This document shows positions 9,002-18,107 of a stretch of 64,000 nt of DNA, one piece after another (position 1 is the first letter of the stretch; each line of letters starts with the position of its first letter). The stretch is from an uncultured Clostridium sp. (GTDB lineage Bacteria; Bacillota; Clostridia; TANB77; CAG-508): NCBI GenBank assembly GCA_900553365.1, contig USDL01000002.1:25737-89736 (forward strand), written 5' to 3'. The notes below the pieces were generated by a model that searched no databases, was not told where the DNA came from, and was given only the letters and a program-made list of their open reading frames with translations. A program made the translations under genes and the position numbers.

Positions 9002-10504
9002 TTATTTACTATATTTTTTACCTTTATTAGCCTTCATTTCTTTCAAAAATTTTTCCTTTTCGTTTTTTTCTTCTTCGTCAGTCATTTTCTTTGCTTTTTC
9101 ATATATTTTCTTATTTATGTTTGTTGTTTGCTCGCTTTCTCTTATTGATTCTATTCTATCTTGATATTTACTGCTAAATTTGCTTTTACCTCTTACCACT
9201 TTTTCCTTTGTATGTTTTGGTTTTCTTTTCATTTTGTATTTTTTCTTTGCTTCTTTCAATTTTGCATTTAATAGTACAAATCTTTCATCTGTTTTCTTAT
9301 CTTTAAATTTTAAATCATTAACAATTATTTCTATTATTTGTTTTGCAATTAAATCTGGATTATGTCTAATAAATTCGCCTTCTGTGCATGATACATCTGC
9401 TTTTAATAAGTTCACACCCTTAATATTTTGCTTATCAATCTCTACTAAGCTTGCTCCTGCTTTGTTATATTTTCTTAATATTTCTGGTACAATATCTCCA
9501 TTATCACAGATACAATAATCAATTATTTTATTTCCTGTATGGTCTATAATTGCTTGTATATGATTTGATAATGCATAATCATCTGTATGTCCACTTTCTG
9601 TCATAATATTTGCAACGTAAATTTTATATGCTTTGCTTTCTCTAATTGTTTTTGCAACATTTTTTATTAATAAATTTGGAATTACACTTGTATACAATGA
9701 ACCTGGTGCTATTACTATTGCATCAGCATCTTTTATTGCTTCAACAATTCCTGGTGTTGTCCTACAATTTGTTGGTTTAATAAACACTCTGTTTATTTTT
9801 GTAACTTTATTTGTTGTTATTGCAGAAATTTTTTCTTTTTCTTCTATAACGGTTCCATCTTCAAGTTCAACGCAAATACGCATTTCATCTAAAGTTGCAG
9901 GTAGCACCTTGCCTACCATAGCAAGTACACTGTTGCTCTTTTCAATTCCTTTTGCTAAATCCTTGTTTAATTTTTCCATTGCTTCTAAATATGTATCACC
10001 AAAAGTATTATCTCTATTAGGTAAGTTCATTAATTTTTCCATTTCATTACTATCTTTTGCTAATGCAATTATACTATTTCTTATATCATCTGTTGGTTTT
10101 CTTTTTGTATGGTTTCCATAACTAGATACTGTAACAATAGCTGTTAAATTATTTGTATAATTTTTTAAACCTTTAAGTACTCTATTTAATCCAGCCCCTC
10201 CACCTATTACTACTATTTTAGGTCCCTTATCTTTTGTGTCTCCTAATTCTCGTATATTTTTAGCATCTTGTAAAACAGCAAGTTCTAATGTTCTTTTTTG
10301 TATGAATACTAAACCTACTGTAAATGCAGTAATACCGACTACAAATGTTACTACTATTCTTATTAAATCTGTTAATACTAATGGATCTTTTGATGCTATT
10401 ATTTGTGAAAATCCATAACACGCAAGTAACATACCTAAAATCATTAATACTATCCATCTTTTAATTTTTGTACTATTTTTTAGCCATCCAAAAAAACTTT
10501 TCAT
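9002..10504 (-). CDS. yvcK: YvcK/CofD-family gluconeogenesis factor with N-terminal membrane segments
   Basis: A 500-residue protein. Two N-terminal transmembrane segments (about residues 18-36 and 46-67) precede a CofD-like Rossmann domain (KIVVIGGGAGLNRVLKGLKNY, SSYGNHTKRKPTDDIRNSI, ADAIVIAPGSLYTSVIPNLL), followed by a long lysine- and glutamate-rich tail from about residue 400. YvcK proteins bind UDP-sugars and influence cell-wall synthesis and growth on gluconeogenic substrates; the soluble B. subtilis form lacks the membrane part, while clostridial forms often have it. It starts 3 bp after the murB stop, so a murB-yvcK pair acting around peptidoglycan precursors is likely. Confidence 0.88.
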   Translation of the reverse strand: MKSFFGWLKNSTKIKRWIVLMILGMLLACYGFSQIIASKDPLVLTDLIRIVVTFVVGITAFTVGLVFIQKRTLELAVLQDAKNIRELGDTKDKGPKIVVIGGGAGLNRVLKGLKNYTNNLTAIVTVSSYGNHTKRKPTDDIRNSIIALAKDSNEMEKLMNLPNRDNTFGDTYLEAMEKLNKDLAKGIEKSNSVLAMVGKVLPATLDEMRICVELEDGTVIEEKEKISAITTNKVTKINRVFIKPTNCRTTPGIVEAIKDADAIVIAPGSLYTSVIPNLLIKNVAKTIRESKAYKIYVANIMTESGHTDDYALSNHIQAIIDHTGNKIIDYCICDNGDIVPEILRKYNKAGASLVEIDKQNIKGVNLLKADVSCTEGEFIRHNPDLIAKQIIEIIVNDLKFKDKKTDERFVLLNAKLKEAKKKYKMKRKPKHTKEKVVRGKSKFSSKYQDRIESIRESEQTTNINKKIYEKAKKMTDEEEKNEKEKFLKEMKANKGKKYSK

Positions 10505-10507
10505 TTT

Positions 10508-11407
10508 TTATTCACCTATTACCTTTATTTCTAATTCTAAATTTATATTATATTTTTCATGTACAGTATTTTTTATGTATTCAATAAGCTGAATAACATC
10601 TTGTGCCGTAGCATTTCCTTTGTTTACTATAAATCCAGCATGTAAATCTGAAATATAAGCATCTCCAATATTATATCCCTTTAATCCGCATTTGTCTATA
10701 ACTTCAGCTGCAATATATTCATTTTTTCTTTTAAAAACGCTTCCTGCATTTGGAAAATTTATAGGCTGTTTATCTTTTCTTTTTGCTGATAATTCATCCA
10801 TTTTAGCTTTTATTATATCTTTATTTTCTTTCTTTAGTTTCATTTTTGCAGAAATAATTATATCATCTGTGTTATTAAATCTGCTATTTCTATATGAAAA
10901 ATTTTGATCCTCATTAGACACTGTATGTACTTGTAAATTATTATCCAAGTATGTAGTAAAGTCAACTACATCTTTAAACTCACCCCCATAAGCACCTGCA
11001 TTGATTTTTATTGCACCACCTAAAGTTCCCGGAATTCCACTTGCAAACTCCAAACCAGATAAACCATTTTCATAAGCTTTTCTAGCTAACACTGGTATTG
11101 GTACACCTGCACCAGCTTCAATTTCATCCTCATTTATTGTTAAATCTTTAAAATCCAACTTTATTGTCAAGCCTCTAATTCCATTATCCTTAATAAGCAA
11201 ATTTGAACCATTGCCAATGCACGTTACAGGAATATCAAGCTCTTTGGCAAATTTTAAAACGGCTTTTAATTCTTCTACACTCTCTATTATAATGAAAAAA
11301 TCCGCAGGGCCTCCTATTTTAAAGGAAGTATGCTTTTTCATCATTTCATTTTGAAAAATTCTATTTTTATCAATTATTTCTACTAATTTACTATGTATAT
11401 CCTTCAT
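10508..11407 (-). CDS. murB: UDP-N-acetylmuramate dehydrogenase
   Basis: FAD/NADPH enzyme that reduces UDP-GlcNAc-enolpyruvate to UDP-MurNAc in peptidoglycan synthesis. It has about 299 residues. The FAD-binding part shows MMKKHTSFKIGGPADFFI and VTCIGNGSNLLIKD, then FASGIPGTLGGAIKINAGAYGGE; the YRNSRF segment carries the catalytic-region arginine and the C-terminus has NAGSVFKRK. The length and the YRNSRF/NAGSVFKRK form fit type IIb enzymes. Two in-frame ATGs occur; AGGAG directly abuts the one at 11413, so ATG 11407 is the better-spaced start. Confidence 0.92.
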   Translation of the reverse strand: MKDIHSKLVEIIDKNRIFQNEMMKKHTSFKIGGPADFFIIIESVEELKAVLKFAKELDIPVTCIGNGSNLLIKDNGIRGLTIKLDFKDLTINEDEIEAGAGVPIPVLARKAYENGLSGLEFASGIPGTLGGAIKINAGAYGGEFKDVVDFTTYLDNNLQVHTVSNEDQNFSYRNSRFNNTDDIIISAKMKLKKENKDIIKAKMDELSAKRKDKQPINFPNAGSVFKRKNEYIAAEVIDKCGLKGYNIGDAYISDLHAGFIVNKGNATAQDVIQLIEYIKNTVHEKYNINLELEIKVIGE

Positions 11408-11536
11408 TTTCATCTCCTATTTTAATAATATTCAAGCTATTGCCATTTTATCATTAATTTTCCAAAAAGTAAAGTCAGGGAACTTTTATTTTTACACACT
11501 TTATGCTATAATACTTTTAGTTAATGGAGGGTGTTT

Positions 11537-11791
11537 ATGTTAGACGATTTATTAATTCCAGAGGATAAACGAGTTACTATAGATTTGCATAATATGGAGC
11601 TTAACGAGGCTCGCTATTATTTAGATAAGTTATTTGAAACTTTGCCTGATGATATAATGGAAGTTGTTATAATACATGGTTATCGTAAAGGACAAGTTTT
11701 ATTAAATATGGTACGTAAGGAATTCAAACATCCTAGAATAAAACAAAAGGTAATTCCTTTTAATAAAGGAACTACCTTGTATTTAGTTTAA
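11537..11791 (+). CDS. small Smr-domain protein
   Basis: An 84-residue, single-domain Smr (small MutS-related) protein: IDLHNMELNEARYYLDKL at the N-terminus and the nuclease-type motif IIHGYRKGQVLLNMVRKEF. Smr domains nick or bind branched nucleic acids and recent family members act in ribosome rescue; which applies here is not visible. GGAGG at 11526-11530 places the start at ATG 11537 rather than an upstream in-frame GTG. It is one of the few host plus-strand genes, and its last codons overlap by 9 bp the convergent end of the HlyD-like gene. Confidence 0.8.
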   Translation: MLDDLLIPEDKRVTIDLHNMELNEARYYLDKLFETLPDDIMEVVIIHGYRKGQVLLNMVRKEFKHPRIKQKVIPFNKGTTLYLV

Positions 11792-13079
11792 ATCTTTGCC
11801 AATTTTTTCAATATCTGGATTAGCTAAAATCTCATCATAAATGGTTATTTTTCTCATGTTTTTTATTTCTTGTATATTATATCCCATTTCTTTTAGCTCT
11901 TCAGTTTTGAAGTTTGTTATTATAGAATATTTGCCATTGTCTTTTACAACTTTCACAAGTATTTTATTTAAAACTCCGTGATTTTGTTCTAATTACATAG
12001 CTTAATCCATTTTCATATATTATGCTTGTGTTTGGAACTCTTAAGCCTGTTTGCTCCCACCATATTAACTCTAATGAAATTTTTCTATAGTTAGTTAAGT
12101 ATTCAACTCCTTGTGTTATTTTCAGTATTATTAATTTATCTTTTTCCTCTTGTTTTATGTATTCAACTTTCGCTGGTATTACTTGATTTGTTGCCAATCT
12201 AATTTTTACTTTATCTCCAATTTGTACATCATTATTTTTTGTTTCAACTGCAATATAACATTCAAAATTATTTATTATTTTGCCCATTTTATCACTAGTT
12301 GTTACTATTTGTCCTGTTGTTAAATTAAGGTCTTCAAGCATTTTACTACTTACATTATCAAAATTTTGTGGTGTTAATGTTTCTTCTAACCCATCTACTC
12401 TATATGATACAATTCCTCCCATTGGTGCTTTTTCATATTTCGAACTGTTTTTTAGCTCTGTTTCAAGGTTAATTCTTTCATTTATTAGATTATTAATATA
12501 TGTTCCTGCTGGACTAAGCTGCCCTGATATTTTAGCTTTTTTTGTGACATAGCTATTAATATCTGCTTTATATTCTTTTATTTCTTGTAAATTGTTTTTA
12601 TTTTGTATTCCATTTATTTTATTTTCAATTTGCTTTTCTAGTGCTTTAATATCACTTGAAGGTGGCTCTATTTGGCCTTCCATTGCTGTTTGTATTTGAA
12701 TATTCAAATCTTTAATTTTTTGATTTAGTTCTTGTTCATTTGTTGCTTCATATCTAAATACTTCTTCTCCTACTGAAACTCTTTCGCCATCATTTTTTAT
12801 TTGTACTAACTTGTTTTGATTTTCGGTGTTTTGTATAACTTTTTCTTCTCTAATTACATAACCTATAAGACTTTCTCCTTGTTCTACAGTTCCTTGTTCT
12901 ACTAAAAATGAATCACTAGGATTTATAGCTAACCTTATTATTTGATATGTACAAAATATTAGGATAAATATTATTAAAGATAGCAAAAAAACCTGCATTG
13001 CATATTGTTTAAATTTATTTATTTTAATTTTTTTAAGATTTACATCTCTTTGCTTTGGTTTTTCTTTAATTTGTGCCAT
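11783..13079 (-). CDS. HlyD-family membrane-fusion-like protein, read through a CGGA +1 site
   Basis: One transmembrane helix (about residues 26-46) is followed by an extracytoplasmic part: lipoyl-like half-motifs (GYVIREEKV, GERVSVGEEVFRYEA), a coiled-coil hairpin (about 110-200), then MGGIVSYRVDGLEE and beta-barrel segments. This is the architecture of clostridial HlyD-like adaptor proteins beside cell-division and wall genes. In frame 0 it ends at RTKSRSFK. The R is CGG; reading CGGA as one codon gives RTKSGVLNKILVKVVK and 55 more residues, to a stop at 11783 (431 in all). The added part has coding character throughout (no stop, NGKYSIITNF, TEELKEMGYN). SD AAGGAGG lies 13 bp before ATG 13079. 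Confidence 0.75.
11975..11978 (-). other. CGGA quadruplet/+1 frameshift site in the HlyD-like gene
   Basis: TCA CGG AGT TTT AAA TAA in frame 0 versus TCA CGGA GTT TTA AAT, which stays open for 63 codons after the site. Confidence 0.7.
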
Positions 13080-13102
13080 CTTCTAAAGTTTTCCTCCTTA
13101 TA

Positions 13103-14011
13103 CTACATTAATATTAATTTTACATTTTCTTCTGGCTCTTTTTCTCCATCTAGCCAAATTGTAGTTTTATTTTTTCTAAACCATGTTAGCTGTCTTTTTG
13201 CATAATGCCTTGTTTCTTTTTTTATTTTTTCTATCATTTCTTCTTTTGAAATTTTATTTTGTAGATATTCCACAGTTTCCTTATATCCCAAGCCTTGCAT
13301 AGCTGTTGGAAATTGATTATATTTTTCTAATATTCCTTTTACTTCACCTATTAGGCCTTCATCTACCATCATATCTACTCTTTTTTCTATCCTACTATAC
13401 AATTTTTCTCTATCCATATCTATTGCAAATACTTTAAAATTATATTTTAGCTCTTTTTTTCTTGATTCTATTTCTTGTTTTGTTTTTGTTTTTCCTGTTT
13501 TATGGTATATTTCCAAAACTCTTATAATTCTCTTTTTGTCATTTATGCTTATTTTTTTCATAGCTTCTGGATCTATTTCTTTTGCTTTATTGTATAGTTT
13601 TTCTAGTCCCTCATTTTCTGCTATTTTATTTAATTTTTCTCTATATTCTGTATCTATTTCTTCATCTTGAAATTCTATTCCATAGATTAGGCTATCAATA
13701 TACAGTCCTGTACCTCCTACTATTATTGGAGTTTTGCCTTTTTTTAATATTTCTTCTATCGCCAATTCTGCATCATTTTTAAAGTTTGATACACTATATC
13801 TTTCATTAGGAGATACAATATCTATAAGGTAATGTTTTATTCCTTGCATTTCTTCTTTTGTTATTTTTGCAGTTCCAATGTTCATTTCTTTGTATATTTG
13901 CATTGAATCTGCTGATATTATTTCTCCATTAATTTTTTTTGCAAGTTCAACTGCTAATTTCGATTTTCCTGATGCAGTTGGTCCTCCTATTACATATACC
14001 TCTGGTTTCAA
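13103..14011 (-). CDS. miaA: tRNA dimethylallyltransferase
   Basis: Transfers a dimethylallyl group to A37 of tRNAs reading UNN codons, which supports reading-frame fidelity. It has 302 residues with the P-loop GGPTASGKSKLAVELA, the tRNA-binding aspartate in SADSMQIYKEMNIGTAK, YLIDIVSPNERYSVSNF and GGTGLYIDSLIYG, and the C-terminal RHYAKRQLTWFRK. The start is TTG at 14011 after AGGAGAATAAAA. It lies 21 bp after mutL, the common mutL-miaA order of Firmicutes. Confidence 0.95.
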   Translation of the reverse strand: MKPEVYVIGGPTASGKSKLAVELAKKINGEIISADSMQIYKEMNIGTAKITKEEMQGIKHYLIDIVSPNERYSVSNFKNDAELAIEEILKKGKTPIIVGGTGLYIDSLIYGIEFQDEEIDTEYREKLNKIAENEGLEKLYNKAKEIDPEAMKKISINDKKRIIRVLEIYHKTGKTKTKQEIESRKKELKYNFKVFAIDMDREKLYSRIEKRVDMMVDEGLIGEVKGILEKYNQFPTAMQGLGYKETVEYLQNKISKEEMIEKIKKETRHYAKRQLTWFRKNKTTIWLDGEKEPEENVKLILM

Positions 14012-14032
14012 TTTTATTCTCCTTAAAATATT

Positions 14033-16114
14033 TTACTTTCTTCTATTAAATTTCTTTTCTAAATCTGTTTTATCCATTTTTATTGCTGTTGGTCTACCAT
14101 GTGGGCATGTAAATGGATTTGGCAATACTAGTAATTTTTTCAATAAATTGTCTACTTCTTCTTTAGTTAATGCCATATTTGCTTTTACTGCTGCTTTGCA
14201 TGCTATTGTTGCAATGAATTTGTCCTCTTTTTCTTGCTTTGCTGTTATTGCAACTGTGTCTATTGTATCTAATATTTCTAAGAATAGTTCTTTTGTATCC
14301 ATTTCCATACAAATTGAAGGGACTCCAATTAGTCTTATAGTATTCTCTCCAAACTCTTCAAGCATAAAACCCGCTTTTTTAAATAGGTCTATGTTTTCTC
14401 TAACTATTGATTTTTCTTTATGTGATAATGTTATTATATCTGGTAGTAGCATTATTTGAGAATCTTTTTCTGCGTTTTTATAATAATTCTTTTTTATTTC
14501 TTCATACATTACTCTTTCATGTGCAGCATGTTGATCTATTATGTACATTTCACTGCCCATCTCGATTATTATGTATGTTGAAAATACTGAGCCACAATAT
14601 TTATATGCTGGAACTTTGCTGTAATCTTCATTATCCTCAAATAAAGACATATTTTGTTTTGTATCAGCAAATGAATAATTTGTTACCTTTTCCGCTTCTC
14701 CTTTGTCTTCCTCTTTTTTTATTCCAAATGTTTCGCTATACATTTTGTTGAAATCTACTTCTGCTGATGGTGAGTTAGTTGCTTGTTCTTTATAAGAATT
14801 TGTTTCATTATTTTTATATGCAAATATTTGCTCTATTGCATTTTTTTCAACCTGTTCTTCTATTTCATTATTTTTCTTTTTGAATATTCCAAAAAGTCCT
14901 GTTTTCTTTTCTGGTTCTTCATTTTCAATTTTTTCAGTTATTGGTGTGAACCTTTGAGTTTCATCTATTTTTGCTATTTCTTCTTTTTTCTCTGAGACTG
15001 TTGGTAATACTTGTGTTATTTGTTCTAAATTCTTATTTTCTATTAAAATGTTCTTTTCATCATTGTTTGCTATAATTATTTCCGGTTTTTCTGCTTTTTG
15101 TTCTTGTTCTGTATTCTTTATTAAATCTCCTTTTAATAATCCCTCTCTTATTGCATGATATACTGCTTTAAAAACTTTTTGTTCTTCTTGAAATCTAATT
15201 TCTAGTTTGGTTGGGTGAACATTAACATCTATCTTATTTGGTTCCATTTCTAAGTTTAATATTATAAATCCAAATTTTCCGATTGGAAGAAGCCCTTTAA
15301 AAGCTTGTTCTGCTCCTGCTGATAATGTCTTGTCTTTTATAAATCTTTTATTTACAAAGAACATTTGATAGCTTCTATTATTTCTTGCTATTTCTGGTTT
15401 TCCAATTACACCTGTTACTTTTATATCTTCATATACATAATCTATATCCAGTAATCCATCTGTCGTTTCTTTTCCATATAAATTATATATTACTGTTTTT
15501 AAATCTCCATTTCCTGTTGTTTTTAATATTGTTTTATTTTCATTTTGTAACCTAATTGCTACACCTGGATTTGCTAGAGCTATTCTTGTAACTGTATCTT
15601 CAATATATCCTAGCTCTGTATAATCTTTTTTTAAGAACTTATATCTTACTGGTGTATTGTAAAATAAATTGCTTATTGTGATTGTTGTTCCTTTTTGTGC
15701 TCCAATTTCTTCTTGCTCTAAAATGTCTCCACCTTCTAGTACAATTTTGTTTCCTGTAAATTCATTTTCTGTTTTAGTAATTAATTCAACATGAGATATT
15801 GCTGCAATACTTGCTAAAGCTTCACCTCTGAACCCCATTGATTTGACATTTGCTAAATCTTCTGCTGCTCTTATTTTACTAGTTGCATGTCTTTCAAAAG
15901 CAAATCTTAAGTCGTCCTTTGCAATACCTGATCCATTATCTATTATTCTTATTTGCTTTATTCCTCCATTTTTTACCTCAATATTTATGCTTGTTGCTCC
16001 TGCATCTATTGAGTTTTCAACTAGTTCCTTAACTACTGAAGCTGGTCTTTCTATAACTTCTCCTGCTGCTATTTGATTTATTGTTAATTCATCTAATAAA
16101 ACTATTTTTCCCAT
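14033..16114 (-). CDS. mutL: DNA mismatch repair protein MutL
   Basis: A 693-residue MutL. The N-terminal GHKL ATPase is clear (ELVENSIDAGATSI, RIIDNGSGI, TSKIRAAEDL, SMGFRGEALASIAAIS). A long low-complexity linker (about 340-500) follows, then the dimerisation/endonuclease domain with DQHAAHERVMYEE, ACKAAVKANMALT and the zinc-site motif CPHGRPT. The endonuclease motif shows nicking activity typical of bacteria without MutH. mutS is not in the window. Confidence 0.95.
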   Translation of the reverse strand: MGKIVLLDELTINQIAAGEVIERPASVVKELVENSIDAGATSINIEVKNGGIKQIRIIDNGSGIAKDDLRFAFERHATSKIRAAEDLANVKSMGFRGEALASIAAISHVELITKTENEFTGNKIVLEGGDILEQEEIGAQKGTTITISNLFYNTPVRYKFLKKDYTELGYIEDTVTRIALANPGVAIRLQNENKTILKTTGNGDLKTVIYNLYGKETTDGLLDIDYVYEDIKVTGVIGKPEIARNNRSYQMFFVNKRFIKDKTLSAGAEQAFKGLLPIGKFGFIILNLEMEPNKIDVNVHPTKLEIRFQEEQKVFKAVYHAIREGLLKGDLIKNTEQEQKAEKPEIIIANNDEKNILIENKNLEQITQVLPTVSEKKEEIAKIDETQRFTPITEKIENEEPEKKTGLFGIFKKKNNEIEEQVEKNAIEQIFAYKNNETNSYKEQATNSPSAEVDFNKMYSETFGIKKEEDKGEAEKVTNYSFADTKQNMSLFEDNEDYSKVPAYKYCGSVFSTYIIIEMGSEMYIIDQHAAHERVMYEEIKKNYYKNAEKDSQIMLLPDIITLSHKEKSIVRENIDLFKKAGFMLEEFGENTIRLIGVPSICMEMDTKELFLEILDTIDTVAITAKQEKEDKFIATIACKAAVKANMALTKEEVDNLLKKLLVLPNPFTCPHGRPTAIKMDKTDLEKKFNRRK

Positions 16115-16131
16115 AATCTATTCCTTCCATT

Positions 16132-16578
16132 TTAGTGTATAGTGTAATCAACATAGTGTGTAGTATTATTTTTCACAACTCCGTTTAGGCTTATAATATC
16201 TCTGTTTGCGAAATTGATAACAATATCATCTCCAACATCTGTAATATCAAAAAAGTTTTCTATATCTGCCCCTGAAAAGTATCTTAATTTTACTTCGTCT
16301 ACATCTCTTGTTGCTATATTTGAATCAGCTGATATTATTTCTTGCAATTTAGCTTTTTGTTCACTAGTTAATGGTGAGCCTAGTGTTTCATAGTCCTCGC
16401 CTGATTCTAATGCTATATCAACCTTTTTTTGTAATACTTTCATATATGTTTGAAATTTTATAACCTGTGAACCTTGATATGTTTTTCTACTATAATTAAT
16501 GATTAAACCTGCTAATATTACTAGCAACAATACTGTAATTATAACTATGGTTAAAGTTACTCCTCTATCGTTTTTCAT
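16132..16578 (-). CDS. short type IV pilin-like protein
   Basis: A 148-residue protein with a prepilin leader (MKNDRG then VTLTIVIITVLLLVILAGLI), one hydrophobic helix and a mixed alpha/beta C-terminal domain (DDIVINFANRDIISLNG). The leader closely parallels that of the pilin-like gene ending at 3580. A frame open further upstream is ignored because AGGAGGAGTATT sits right before ATG 16578. It is 17 bp from mutL and may share its transcript. It is probably a minor pseudopilin or surface protein; function otherwise unknown. Confidence 0.6.
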   Translation of the reverse strand: MKNDRGVTLTIVIITVLLLVILAGLIINYSRKTYQGSQVIKFQTYMKVLQKKVDIALESGEDYETLGSPLTSEQKAKLQEIISADSNIATRDVDEVKLRYFSGADIENFFDITDVGDDIVINFANRDIISLNGVVKNNTTHYVDYTIH

Positions 16579-16646
16579 AATACTCCTCCTATTGTTTTTA
16601 TCTTCCCATATTCTATCATATTGACTTTTGATTTTCAATAATTTTC

Positions 16647-16674
16647 TTGACATTTTTATTATGTGTGGTAAAAT
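16647..16674 (+). promoter_or_regulatory. promoter of the tRNA-Gly gene
   Basis: TTGACA (16647-16652), a 16-nt spacer and TAAAAT (16669-16674) lie 11 bp before the first base of the tRNA, so this tRNA appears to be transcribed on its own. Confidence 0.7.
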
Positions 16675-16685
16675 AGTATTAGCTT

Positions 16686-16760
<75 letters not shown>

Positions 16761-16901
16761 AAATTTTATTTTTATTATTTTTTATTAAATTTTATTATTT
16801 TTTATTAGTTCTCAAAAAGGCTTAAAATAGGGCTTTTTTATTTTTACAGATTTTTTTATTTTCTATTAAATCTCATTATTTTTCATTAGTTCTTGTAAAG
16901 A

Positions 16902-17118
16902 TTGCATTAAAATTGCATTAAAATGTAAAAAATAATTGCATTAAAAATAATAATTGCATTAAAAAATTTTCTGGACATAAAAAAACACCAGTAAAATAAT
17001 GGCTTTCAAGATATTCCAAAAGGTAAACTGCGGGTAGTCGAAAACAACAATAAAAATATATAGTATTTTCAATATTTTCTTCGTTTTTATTGTCCTTTTT
17101 AATGCATTTTTAATGCAA
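16902..17118. repeat. integrase arm-type repeat cluster, left end
   Basis: The non-coding stretch 16761-17165 holds four direct copies of TTGCATTAAAA (16902, 16913, 16936, 16954) and two inverted copies (17096-17106 and 17107-17118). The same word occurs at the other prophage end (47736-47756), as expected for arm sites of a tyrosine integrase. An inverted copy of the att-side sequence, GCGGGTAGTCG, is at 17030-17040. Confidence 0.65.
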
Positions 17119-17165
17119 TTTATATAATTTTATATTAAAAAATAGAATATATCAAGTGATATACT

Positions 17166-17282
17166 CTATTTTTTTAAATTATCTTTTTTTATTATATTAT
17201 TACTTATATTATTATTTTTTATTATTTCTTTTAATTCTTCTTTTTTTAGTACGATTACATAGTTTTTCTCTTCTTCTTCCAT
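17166..17282 (-). CDS. tiny prophage protein, paralogue of the 48-residue early protein
   Basis: 38 residues from ATG 17282 with GGAGGTATTAC before it. The protein is charged: MEEEEKNYVIVLKKEELKEI and then IIKKDNLKK. It resembles the small protein at 44890-45036 at the other end of the prophage (shared K-EELK-I and IKKDNLK). No function is known to me. Confidence 0.5.
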   Translation of the reverse strand: MEEEEKNYVIVLKKEELKEIIKNNNISNNIIKKDNLKK

Positions 17283-17431
17283 GTAATACCTCCATACCAT
17301 TTTATTATATTTTAACATTTAATCTGTTGCTTGGTAACTTGTCTTAAAACAACTTACCTCTAATACACTTTATAGGAAACAAGTTAAAATAAATCTAGCT
17401 TTCTTGTAAAATTATGGCGGGAGGGGCCGTT

Positions 17432-17662
17432 ATGGTTTATTTAAGAATCAAAGAATTATTAAAAGAACAAAAGAAAAGTAAATATTGGTTCATAAAACAT
17501 ATGGAAGGTAGTTATCGTTCTCTTTCTAATATGATGGATAACAAAACAACTTCTATTCGTTTTGATACTATAGATAAACTTTGCGATATATTTAATTGCG
17601 AAACAGGAGAAATAATTGCAAGAAAGAAGGATGAAAATGAGCAAACTCTTAAAGAAGTATAA
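17432..17662 (+). CDS. small Cro/C1-type HTH protein
   Basis: A 76-residue single HTH domain (LRIKELLKEQKKSKYWFIKHMEGSYRSLSNMM, then FDTIDKLCDIFNCETGEII), like the short XRE regulators of Firmicutes mobile elements. GGGAGGGG before ATG 17432 decides the start. It is one of two plus-strand genes between attL and the lysis module; a half-operator-like TATAGGAAAC lies about 50 bp upstream (17371-17380), suggesting control by the prophage repressor. Confidence 0.75.
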   Translation: MVYLRIKELLKEQKKSKYWFIKHMEGSYRSLSNMMDNKTTSIRFDTIDKLCDIFNCETGEIIARKKDENEQTLKEV

Positions 17663-18044
17663 TGAATTAAAGTCAAAGAATAATAATAAAATTTATTTGT
17701 TTAAAGTTGGAATTTTTTATAATATATTCAATAAGGATGCAGATATAGTCTCAAATGCTTTAGGATTAAAAATAACACAATTAAGTGATAGTTTATATAA
17801 AGTTGGTTTTCCTATATCTAAAATAGATAAATATGCCCAATTATTAAAAGATAAATCTTTAGATTTTGAGATTGTAGATGATACTATTAAAACAAATAGC
17901 AATGATGAATATATAAAAATAATAGCAACTAATGAAATTGTAAAAAAAATATTAGATATTGATTTTAATAATACCACTTTTTTTGAAGCATTTAACTTGC
18001 TTCATTCAATACAAAACGATTTAAAGAAAATCTATGAAAAATAG
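17637..18044 (+). CDS. stand-alone MutS domain-I-like protein
   Basis: 135 residues. The stretch YLFKVGIFYNIFNKDADIVS...LGLKITQL....YKVGFPISKIDKYAQLL has the order and key positions of MutS N-terminal domain I (the mismatch-sensing domain), but nothing of the clamp or ATPase follows. ATG 17637 fits the GAAGG site at 17626-17630 and overlaps the end of the HTH gene by 26 bp, so the two are translationally coupled. Such lone domains recur in clostridial mobile elements; the role is unknown. Confidence 0.6.
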   Translation: MSKLLKKYNELKSKNNNKIYLFKVGIFYNIFNKDADIVSNALGLKITQLSDSLYKVGFPISKIDKYAQLLKDKSLDFEIVDDTIKTNSNDEYIKIIATNEIVKKILDIDFNNTTFFEAFNLLHSIQNDLKKIYEK

Positions 18045-18085
18045 AAAAAACGAGGCTCTAGGATTGATTTTGAGCCTCGTTTTTA
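18045..18085. terminator. bidirectional terminator between convergent prophage genes
   Basis: AAAAAACGAGGCTC (18045-18058) pairs with GAGCCTCGTTTTT (18072-18084), with U-runs in both directions. It closes the plus-strand pair and the lysis operon. Confidence 0.9.
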
Positions 18086-18107
18086 TTTTTTTAATATACT
18101 TTTATAT

